From Clostridia bacterium (lineage in GTDB: Bacteria; Bacillota; Clostridia; Oscillospirales; CAG-272), in NCBI GenBank assembly GCA_017382615.1, contig JAFNZX010000013.1:1-5623 (forward strand): a stretch of 5,623 bases of DNA. Direction: 5' to 3'. Shown piece after piece: positions 1 through 5,512 of the stretch. Numbering within the stretch: position 1 is the first letter of the stretch; the number at the start of each line of letters is the position of its first letter. The translations under genes and the position numbers were made by a program. Below the pieces are notes generated by a model. It ran no database searches. It saw only the letters and a program-made list of their open reading frames with translations, and had not been told where the DNA came from.

Positions 1-40
1 ACTTTCAAAAATCAGCAATTTGTTGCAGATTTTTGAAAGT
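1..40. repeat. Imperfect 40-base inverted repeat (hairpin)
   Basis: Perfect 13-base arms (ACTTTCAAAAATC at 1-13 and its complement at 28-40) enclose a further 4-base stem (GCAA 15-18 with TTGC 23-26), separated by one A/A mismatch, with a TTTG loop. Neither strand shows a T-run directly after the hairpin within the window, so it is not a typical terminator, although the arms themselves carry A5/T5 tracts. It could be the terminator of a gene beyond the left edge, one end of a small repeated element, or a protein-binding palindrome. Confidence 0.7.
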
Positions 41-47
41 TCGACGC

Positions 48-72
48 GAAAACACCCACACGGGGTGTTTTC
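48..72 (-). terminator. Probable bidirectional intrinsic terminator ending the five-gene operon
   Basis: A perfect 10-base stem (GAAAACACCC at 48-57 with GGGTGTTTTC at 63-72) closes a 5-base loop. Read on either strand it is a GC core (CACCC/GGGTG) followed by TTTT in the distal arm, the usual shape of a two-way rho-independent terminator. It lies 133 bases beyond the stop of the last operon gene and is the best terminator candidate there. The U-tract is short and partly inside the stem, so efficiency is uncertain. Confidence 0.6.
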
Positions 73-128
73 TTGCTCAGGATGACACGAGGGAGATTTC
101 GCTTTTACCGCTAATTTACCAACCCATG

Positions 129-165
129 GGCGAGAATTTCGGCATAGCCGAAATATGTGATCGCC
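129..165. repeat. Extended inverted repeat in the operon 3' region
   Basis: A perfect 8-base stem (ATTTCGGC 136-143 with GCCGAAAT 147-154) surrounds a 3-base ATA loop. An outer 5-base pair of arms (GGCGA 129-133 with TCGCC 161-165) extends it across an asymmetric internal loop of 2 and 6 bases. No T-run follows on either strand. It would lie in the untranslated 3' end of the operon mRNA and might stabilise it or be part of an intergenic repeat family. Confidence 0.6.
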
Positions 166-205
166 GGCACCTACAGCAACTATCTATAAAAGCAATCACC
201 AAGCA

Positions 206-796
206 TTATGCGTACGGCTTTTGCATCAAATCACGGCTCAGATCTATGAACTCGTGCGTCATACCGTGAAAATTATGGTCAGCCCCTGCCACAATCCGCA
301 CCCGCAGGTTGGCAAACCTTCCTTCAAGAAAAGGAACGTAGGGTGCCGACGGATCGCGCGCACCGTACACAGCAAGGATCTCAGTCTGCGACAATGCGGC
401 AATATATCGCTTGGTCTTGTGAAAATCGATCATGAGCGGCATATTGACCAGCACCGCGCGCACAAACGTTGTTCGAGTCGCCAAGGCAAGCCCTTTGACG
501 CAGCCGCCCGAGTTGCCGAACAGATACAGCTGCGGATCACAGACACCGTTCTCCGCAATAAATCGCGCAATGGCATGCCCATCCGCATCCACGTGGCTTT
601 TGCCGTCGCACGGATTTGCCGCCACAATCACGCTGCAGCCATACGTATTTTGCAGCATACGCGCCATGAACAGATACTTGTCCTCTTCACCAAAGCAGTC
701 ACCGCCCAAGCCTACCTTGACAAACACAATTCTGTGATCGCCATACACAAAAGCATAGTCAATGCCGCCAAGCTGTAGAGTGCCGTCATATTGCAT
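206..796 (-). CDS. Small alpha/beta-hydrolase-fold protein
   Basis: This 196-residue protein looks like a compact cytoplasmic alpha/beta hydrolase (esterase, peptidase or acyltransferase class). The nucleophile elbow GNSGG (94-98) gives Ser96, following a hydrophobic strand (LYLF). GARDPS gives the likely acid Asp148, and GADHNF gives the likely base His174, in the order and spacing expected for the fold. VGLGGD (28-33) could be the oxyanion-hole loop. No signal peptide or membrane segment is seen. The frame is open upstream to a TTG at 868, but that would overlap the phosphatase gene by 50 bases. The ATG at 796 is preferred because AAGGGAAG lies 9 bases before it and it leaves a 22-base gap. 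It is the last gene of the operon. The exact family and substrate are not recognised. The fold call is fairly safe; the start is moderately safe. Confidence 0.8.
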   Translation of the reverse strand: MQYDGTLQLGGIDYAFVYGDHRIVFVKVGLGGDCFGEEDKYLFMARMLQNTYGCSVIVAANPCDGKSHVDADGHAIARFIAENGVCDPQLYLFGNSGGCVKGLALATRTTFVRAVLVNMPLMIDFHKTKRYIAALSQTEILAVYGARDPSAPYVPFLEGRFANLRVRIVAGADHNFHGMTHEFIDLSRDLMQKPYA

Positions 797-818
797 GCAC
801 GCAGGCTTCCCTTGATTT

Positions 819-1865
819 TCAAACACTTGCACACCCACTCTCGTCTTTTTCCAGCAAAACGTTCTCAATCATCACGATCTGCTCGTGCGTCATACCTGCA
901 TATTGCACGAGAAAAGTGCGTGCCTTATCCTGCGCCGTGCTTCCGGAAAGTGCCGCAAAGCCTTGCAAAAACGCTTGAAAATCCCCGTAATTGCGGGAAC
1001 GCACACCCCAGATTGACAGAGAAGTAAACTCGTATTCCGTAATCAGATCCTGTTCGGACATGCCCAAAGCGGCACCCAATATAAAGGCAAAGGTACCTGT
1101 TCTGTCCGCACCGCCCCAACAATGAAAATATATGGGATACCTTGTGGGATCGGCAAATATCTCAAAAAATGCACGCAGCCGAGGCGCATGCTCCTTTTCA
1201 AAAATTGCGGCATACGGCACACTCGGCACAAAAACGCGCGCAATGCCAATCGCCTCCGCAGTTGTAAAATCCACCTGCCCGCGTGCTTCCCCTCGCATAT
1301 CCAGCTCGGTTCTCACACCCAAGCGTAAAAGCTCCCGCGCCCCTTTGTCGCTCAGCTGCATGTGCAGCTCAAACTCACCGCCTCTGTACAGCAAGCCCTG
1401 ACGAATTCTGCCGCCCTTGACGCGGTAGCCGCCCATGTCGCGCACGTTGGGAATATGATCGATCTTGATGCAGCGCGGCAGGGTATCTGCCGTTTTGAAG
1501 GACGCAATCTCACTTCGCTTGCCATTGCGCTGCACGCACCAATAATAAGCGGTGTTGACTTTGAGATTGTACACGGCGTGCTCGGTCTGCTCCGTCACAT
1601 AAAACCAAGCGTCTTTCATATCCGCATGCTCGGACACCAGCAAATAATACGCCGCTCCATTGTTCTCCGGCTCATGCTCTTGCCACGAAAACACAACGGG
1701 TACAGGTACGGAGTGATCCTCCCCCTGCTTTACAAGGTCATACCATTGAAACGTCAGAGCTCCGTCCATTTGCGCACGATGCTGCTCATCCTCTATGAAT
1801 TTTCTCTGTGTGTCGGTTTGCAAAGAGATCTCGCGTCCCCCCGTCGGACTTATCAGCTCAATCAT
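819..1865 (-). CDS. Tyrosine-protein phosphatase (DSP/PTP-like) with N-terminal fibronectin-III-like domain
   Basis: The 348-residue protein has two parts. Residues about 130-345 form a cysteine phosphatase of the bacterial Y_phosphatase3 type. They show the family's NVRDMGGY motif (140-147), a YRGGE segment (160-164), and the P-loop HCWGGADRTG (248-257) with nucleophile Cys249 and phosphate-binding Arg255. Members remove phosphate from phosphotyrosine, and some act on phosphoinositides or other small phosphoesters. Residues about 50-128 (VFSW, AYYLLVSE, NLKVNTAYYWCVQ, SFKTADTLP) resemble a fibronectin-III-like beta sandwich. No signal peptide is visible, so it is probably cytoplasmic. The ATG at 1865 is preferred over a TTG at 1889: GGAGG sits 6 bases before the ATG, and this start overlaps the preceding stop by 8 bases, which suggests translational coupling. 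A general acid Asp is not assigned with confidence. The phosphatase call is strong; the substrate is unknown. Confidence 0.9.
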   Translation of the reverse strand: MIELISPTGGREISLQTDTQRKFIEDEQHRAQMDGALTFQWYDLVKQGEDHSVPVPVVFSWQEHEPENNGAAYYLLVSEHADMKDAWFYVTEQTEHAVYNLKVNTAYYWCVQRNGKRSEIASFKTADTLPRCIKIDHIPNVRDMGGYRVKGGRIRQGLLYRGGEFELHMQLSDKGARELLRLGVRTELDMRGEARGQVDFTTAEAIGIARVFVPSVPYAAIFEKEHAPRLRAFFEIFADPTRYPIYFHCWGGADRTGTFAFILGAALGMSEQDLITEYEFTSLSIWGVRSRNYGDFQAFLQGFAALSGSTAQDKARTFLVQYAGMTHEQIVMIENVLLEKDESGCASV

Positions 1866-2652
1866 TTTCAGCCTCCGCACCGTTTGCAAAATACAGATCG
1901 TACGTGCTCCGACGCATCAGATCCTCCCAGGGGTAGACGTCGGTATCGTGCCCTGTAAAGCAAATGACAAAGGGCTGATCGGCATACACAATGCCGATAT
2001 CATTGCTCAGCTCGTCATCCTCGCCCGTTTTGTGCGCGATCTGTACGTTCTCGCCAAGCTTCCCTGCCAGCTTATGCCCGATCTGCTGCTCGGAAAGCAC
2101 CTCTATTGCGTAATCGCTGACCTCTTTGCAAATATACTCACCGCGATACAGCTTTTCCAAAAGCACACCAAGCTCTTTGGGGCTGATGGAATTCTGCTTG
2201 CCCTGTGCAGCCGCCGAACGGTCAAACAGCTTGCGGCGAATGCGCGTTTTGCCAAGCCCCATCTCGGCAAAGCCGCGCTCAATGGCTTCAAATCCAAAAT
2301 AGCGGATCAGCCGATTGGTAGCGGTATTATCGGAAAGACAGATCATCAGACGGCACACGGTACGGATATCGGTTTCTATGCTGCCCGTGAACATATTGAG
2401 CGCACCGCAACTGGGCACCTTGTCGAAGTCCTCGGTCACAATGCGGTCGTCAAGCGACATGTTTCCCTTTTCACACTCTGCAAGCACGTGCAAAAACAGC
2501 GGAAATTTGATCACGCTTGCCGCACCGTAGATCTCCTCTTCTCGGATACCGTATTCAAACCCCGTCACGAGGTTTTTGTAGTAAAAGCCAAGATGCCCCG
2601 GCATTGCCGCCATCTCGCGGCGAATGTTTTCAAGTACAGTCAGTTCAGTCAT
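1858..2652 (-). CDS. Class A beta-lactamase-related serine hydrolase, cytoplasmic form
   Basis: The 264-residue protein has the three active-site motifs of the penicillin-recognising serine hydrolase fold in order: SVIK (Ser46 nucleophile, Lys49), SDN (107-109) and KTG (208-210). SISPKELGVLLEKLYRG (155-171) matches the helix after the omega loop in class A enzymes, and the length is normal for Beta-lactamase2 (PF13354) proteins. Two things differ from true beta-lactamases. The N-terminus (MTELTVLENIRREM) is polar with no signal peptide or lipobox. The expected omega-loop Glu166 with its following PELN pattern is also not evident: that region reads RKLFDRSAAAQGKQN (140-154). A non-lactamase role, such as peptidase, amidase or esterase, is therefore more likely than antibiotic resistance. 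The ATG at 2652 has GGAG 8 bases upstream. It starts 27 bases after the reductase gene and overlaps the next gene by 8 bases. Confidence 0.88.
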   Translation of the reverse strand: MTELTVLENIRREMAAMPGHLGFYYKNLVTGFEYGIREEEIYGAASVIKFPLFLHVLAECEKGNMSLDDRIVTEDFDKVPSCGALNMFTGSIETDIRTVCRLMICLSDNTATNRLIRYFGFEAIERGFAEMGLGKTRIRRKLFDRSAAAQGKQNSISPKELGVLLEKLYRGEYICKEVSDYAIEVLSEQQIGHKLAGKLGENVQIAHKTGEDDELSNDIGIVYADQPFVICFTGHDTDVYPWEDLMRRSTYDLYFANGAEAEND

Positions 2653-2679
2653 ATTCGTTTCTCCGTAAAATATATTGAC

Positions 2680-3687
2680 TTATTTCCCCATAATCTCTGC
2701 TGTCTTTTTCATCATATCCCGAATCGGCAGCGAATAGGGGCAACGGCTCTCACAAACGCCGCAGCCAATGCAATCGGATGCGGTCTTGCTTAGGCTCTCG
2801 TAGCGACTCTTCGCCCAATCCTTGAGATCATAGCGGCTGTAATATCCCTCAAACAGAAATACGCCCGGGATATTGATACCCGCAGCACAAGGTGCGCAAT
2901 AATTGCATCTGCGGCAGAAGTTTGTGCCAAGCTGCGCTCTGATGGATTGCACCTTTGCTTTTTCCGCTTCGCTCAGCTCTGCCGTGTTGCCGACCGCCTG
3001 CACGTTTTGCGCGATCTCAGACACGTCCGCCATACCGGGAATGATCACGGTCACGTCCCTGTTGCTGACGATAAAACGCATGGCGATCTCTGCGTCGTCA
3101 ATCGCACCGCCCGCCAAGGGCTTCATGCAGATAAAACCGATATTCTTCTCTGCGCAACGCGCGATCAGCTCTTCGCCCTGCGTTTCCACAATATTATAAG
3201 GGAACATCACGGTTTCCACCCACGGCAGCTCCAACGCCCGCTCAAACAGCTCGACCGAGTGCAGCGTAATACCGATATGCCCGATCTTGCCCGCTGCCTT
3301 GGCTTTTTGCAAAGCCTCAAGAGCACCGCCCGCAGCCATGACCGTTTCTAAATCCTTGGCGTTTGGATTGTGCACCTGATAGAGATCTATGTAGTCCGTG
3401 CGCAGATTTTGCAGGCTGATCTCAATATCACGCGCCATTGCCTGCTCGGTGCGCGCCATGCTCTTGGTAGCCAGCACGAATTTTTCTCGGACGCCCTGCA
3501 GCGCATATCCCAAATACGCCTCGCTGACGGTATAACCGCGCGCGGTGTCAATAAAGTTCACGCCCTGACGGATCAGCTCGTCAACGAGCACCTTGGTGCC
3601 CTTTGCATCAATCTTTTGAATCGGGATGCCGCCAAAGCCCAGGCGCGAAATTTGCAATCCCGTTTTTCCCAGTGTTCTGTATTCCAT
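2680..3687 (-). CDS. Aldo/keto reductase with C-terminal 4Fe-4S ferredoxin-like domain
   Basis: The 335-residue protein begins MEYRTLGKTGLQISRLGFGG, the standard N-terminus of this aldo/keto reductase group. The catalytic tetrad is visible: Asp47 and Tyr52 (FIDTARGY), Lys75 (ATKS) and His106 (QVHN). The TIM barrel runs to about residue 235, ending with VIIPGM (214-219), the usual position of nicotinamide cofactor contacts. The C-terminus holds eight cysteines in two groups, C258xxC261xxC264xxC267 and C306xxC309xxC312xxxC316P, as in the Fe-S-binding members of this family common in anaerobes. It probably reduces or oxidises a carbonyl/alcohol group with electron exchange through the clusters; the substrate is unknown. 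The frame is open to 3720, but the ATG at 3687 is chosen because GAGAGGG lies 6 bases before it and the family N-terminus starts there. It is the second gene of the operon, 29 bases after the PHP gene. Confidence 0.93.
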   Translation of the reverse strand: MEYRTLGKTGLQISRLGFGGIPIQKIDAKGTKVLVDELIRQGVNFIDTARGYTVSEAYLGYALQGVREKFVLATKSMARTEQAMARDIEISLQNLRTDYIDLYQVHNPNAKDLETVMAAGGALEALQKAKAAGKIGHIGITLHSVELFERALELPWVETVMFPYNIVETQGEELIARCAEKNIGFICMKPLAGGAIDDAEIAMRFIVSNRDVTVIIPGMADVSEIAQNVQAVGNTAELSEAEKAKVQSIRAQLGTNFCRRCNYCAPCAAGINIPGVFLFEGYYSRYDLKDWAKSRYESLSKTASDCIGCGVCESRCPYSLPIRDMMKKTAEIMGK

Positions 3688-3716
3688 ATAATGCCCTCTC
3701 AATGTATATTTTCGCA

Positions 3717-4412
3717 TCACGCTTCGGTTGGTATGATCACATACTCCCCACTTTTGAGGATGCGCACAAGGTCGTCATTGCTCTTGATGCGCTCTTTTGC
3801 CGCGATCCCCGCGCGCCCCGCCGTGCCAATGGCGTGCGCGTCCGAGCCCGCTACGCAAGCAAGCCCGCGCTCGTCCGCTAAACGCCGTGCGCTCTCATTC
3901 CACTCCGGGAAATTGCCCGCATTGAGCACCTCAATGCCGTCAAGCTGATCAAGGCATTCCAATGGGAACGGACGGGCAATATACGTGCGGTCACGGTACG
4001 GGTGCGCCTGATAGACCAGCCCGCCCACTGCATGCACAACCTCGGCATATTTCTCTGCCGATGCCCCCTTGAGCTCAGGATGCGCTTCGATGAGCTCGGG
4101 CGAAATTCCATAGATCAATATCTCCTGCCCGTAGCCTACGTGCTCTTCAAGCCCGAACAACAAATCAAAATCACACCCTTGCGCATATTCCAAGCCGTAC
4201 AGATAATCCTGCCTGTACGCGTCCACGAATTCCTTCCACGGCAAATTCCGATCCACCCTGTTGTCACCAAAATAAAAATGATTGGTCACCACCATGCCGC
4301 TAAATCCCTTACTAATCAGATCGTCAATATGCGCACGAATATCCTCGCCGCCCCCACTGCAGGGCGAGGTGTGAATATGCATCTCGTATTTGTATGCGTA
4401 TTGCCCTTTCAT
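3717..4412 (-). CDS. PHP-domain metallophosphoesterase
   Basis: The 231-residue protein is a standalone PHP domain (polymerase and histidinol phosphatase fold), a metal-dependent phosphoesterase. Metal ligands can be placed along the chain: MHIHTS (His12, His14), TNH (His45), FGLEEH (Glu89/Glu90, His91), QAHPYR (His137), a possible Glu161 in IEVLNAGN, and GSDAH (Asp191, His193). This set suits a trinuclear metal site. Related proteins hydrolyse histidinol phosphate, nucleotides or oligonucleotides; nothing here decides between them, and no his genes are nearby. The frame extends upstream to 4568, but the extra residues are unlike the family and cross the promoter. The ATG at 4412 has GGGGGTG 5 bases before it and puts the first metal motif near the N-terminus, as usual. 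It is the first gene of the operon, just downstream of a strong promoter with a leader of about 20 bases. Confidence 0.92.
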   Translation of the reverse strand: MKGQYAYKYEMHIHTSPCSGGGEDIRAHIDDLISKGFSGMVVTNHFYFGDNRVDRNLPWKEFVDAYRQDYLYGLEYAQGCDFDLLFGLEEHVGYGQEILIYGISPELIEAHPELKGASAEKYAEVVHAVGGLVYQAHPYRDRTYIARPFPLECLDQLDGIEVLNAGNFPEWNESARRLADERGLACVAGSDAHAIGTAGRAGIAAKERIKSNDDLVRILKSGEYVIIPTEA

Positions 4413-4440
4413 GACAGCACCCCCATAACTTGATAATTTG

Positions 4441-4469
4441 ATTATACCATACCGCAAAACAAAAATCAA
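4441..4469 (-). promoter_or_regulatory. Strong sigma-70/sigma-A type promoter for the five-gene operon
   Basis: On the minus strand TTGATT (4464-4469) and a perfect TATAAT (4441-4446) are separated by exactly 17 bases. TG one base upstream of the -10 box makes an extended -10 element. Transcription should start near 4434, giving an untranslated leader of only about 20 bases that consists mostly of the GGGGGTG ribosome binding site region of the PHP gene. No clear operator palindrome overlaps it, and the leader is too short for a riboswitch. Confidence 0.88.
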
Positions 4470-4483
4470 CATGCTGTTACCAT

Positions 4484-4507
4484 AAATCCAAAAAGTCCCT
4501 CGGATTT
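4484..4507. repeat. Weak inverted repeat upstream of the operon promoter
   Basis: Arms AAATCC (4484-4489) and GGATTT (4502-4507) flank a 12-base spacer about 15 bases upstream of the -35 box. It could be a regulator-binding site or chance; the arms are short. Confidence 0.25.
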
Positions 4508-4611
4508 TGACGCTTGCTGCCATCCCCGACTCGTTCAACGCGCCCGCCTGCACCAATCGCCAACGCAATCGCCCCCGAGCGCGAATATCATTTCAACCAC
4601 TCGTAAGCTAT

Positions 4612-4655
4612 ACAAAAATCACCCACTATCATTCACAGATAGCAGGTGATTTTGT
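4612..4655 (-). terminator. Intrinsic terminator of the zinc-ribbon gene
   Basis: A long hairpin pairs AAAATCACC (4615-4623) with GGTGATTTT (4645-4653). A 2x2 internal loop follows, then an inner stem CTATC (4626-4630) with GATAG (4638-4642) and a 7-base loop. One bulged A allows the outer stem to extend to 4612 and 4655. On the minus strand the distal arm reads GGTGATTTTTGT, so the hairpin runs into a T5 tract. It starts about 65 bases after the zinc-ribbon stop and separates that gene from the five-gene operon. It may also work weakly on the plus strand. Confidence 0.75.
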
Positions 4656-4719
4656 GTTTACCGGTATCAAAGAGACGAACACGAATTTAAATTGACTCAG
4701 CCCGTGTAAGCTATGACCT

Positions 4720-5418
4720 TCATACCGGATATGCCTTGTCAATAAAGTATCCGACTTTGCAGGACTTCGCCACGCCTGCACACACGGGACAGCCGCTGCC
4801 CCTGTACCTTGTCCGCGAGTACACGCACGCCTCCCACACGTGGTTTTCCGAGCAGCACCACCAAACCTTTTTGTTGCTGCTCAGCGTCACGTCCTCCGGG
4901 GTCAGATCCCCGTTGAAGGGCTGATACCATTCGCTTGCCAATTCGGGCTTTAAGGTTTTGAGATCGTTGAATCCGGGCAGTGCCTTACGCCCCGTGCAAA
5001 AGGGGCAGCCGGAATTATATCTTCCCGTGCGGGAATATGGCGCAGACTTGTAGCTGTGTCCCTGCGCGCATTTCCACCACACGCTTGTGTGCGATGCAGG
5101 AGAGAGACTGCGAGGATCCAGCTTGCCGTTCTTGTCGTCATCCCACTGGGCTGCGATACCCGGAAACAGCGTCACAAGATCGGTCTCGCCCGGAATGGCT
5201 TTGTATCCCGCGCAATACGGGCAACGCGTGCCGTTCGCCGCCACACCGTTGACAGGTGCCTGCCAGCTATGCCCCTTCTCGCATCTCCACCAAACCTTTT
5301 TCTTGTGATGGATGGATACGTCCTGCGGGCGCATATCCTTATTTTTTTCGTAATCCCAAAGGGCAAGGACATCCGGGCACTTCTCCACCAGACTATTTGC
5401 AAACATGATGGTCTTCAT
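4720..5418 (-). CDS. Triple zinc-ribbon repeat protein (DUF4379/PF14311-like)
   Basis: The 232-residue protein is built from three tandem repeats of about 70 residues, near 10-75, 78-147 and 150-217. Each reads roughly: P.(L/I)A..W(D/Y), a variable D/N-rich linker, VWW.C...H, then a gap and GCP.C.G. The metal-binding sets are C46/H50/C66/C69, C117/H121/C138/C141 and C189/H193/C210/C213, which would bind one zinc each. This matches the probable zinc-ribbon domain known as DUF4379, often found in tandem and sometimes joined to Vsr-like or restriction-type nucleases. No nuclease domain is present here; only 19 residues follow the last CxxC. Nucleic acid binding is the likeliest role but is inference. 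The ATG at 5418 has AAGG 9 bases before it. It lies 94 bases after a small membrane-protein frame and ends before a terminator. No convincing promoter of its own was found. Confidence 0.88.
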   Translation of the reverse strand: MKTIMFANSLVEKCPDVLALWDYEKNKDMRPQDVSIHHKKKVWWRCEKGHSWQAPVNGVAANGTRCPYCAGYKAIPGETDLVTLFPGIAAQWDDDKNGKLDPRSLSPASHTSVWWKCAQGHSYKSAPYSRTGRYNSGCPFCTGRKALPGFNDLKTLKPELASEWYQPFNGDLTPEDVTLSSNKKVWWCCSENHVWEACVYSRTRYRGSGCPVCAGVAKSCKVGYFIDKAYPV

Positions 5419-5512
5419 CTTATCATACCTTTTTGACCTTTAACTTACTTTTTACGTCCACTCACTTGCTTTTCGCGATCGGCTTCAGATATTTCTTGCA
5501 TCCAAAGCCAGA

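Noticed and set aside
33..269. 78-codon plus-strand frame at the left end
   Set aside because: It passes through the terminator hairpin and the second inverted repeat, has no ribosome binding site, and overlaps the end of the hydrolase gene on the other strand.
221..778. 185-codon plus-strand open frame
   Set aside because: It is antisense to the alpha/beta hydrolase, which has a clear catalytic triad and ribosome binding site. The plus frame is rich in R, H and A, has no domain, and looks like a mirror of codon bias.
1858..2652. Antibiotic-resistance beta-lactamase
   Set aside because: There is no signal peptide, the omega-loop glutamate is not evident, and the gene sits in a metabolic-looking operon with no resistance or mobile genes.
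1795..2793. 332-codon plus-strand open frame
   Set aside because: It is antisense to the serine hydrolase with intact SxxK, SDN and KTG motifs and crosses two gene junctions. No recognisable domain or ribosome binding site.
3370..3948. 192-codon plus-strand open frame
   Set aside because: It runs opposite the reductase and PHP genes across their junction; composition is that of an antisense shadow.
4413..4568. N-terminal extension of the PHP protein to 4568
   Set aside because: It would contain the promoter and adds 52 residues unlike the family; the ATG at 4412 has a strong ribosome binding site.
5421..5426. TATGAT as a -10 box for the zinc-ribbon gene
   Set aside because: It lies only about 3 bases from the start codon region, leaving no room for a leader, and no -35 hexamer sits 16-18 bases upstream. 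It more likely forms part of the spacer after the ribosome binding site.
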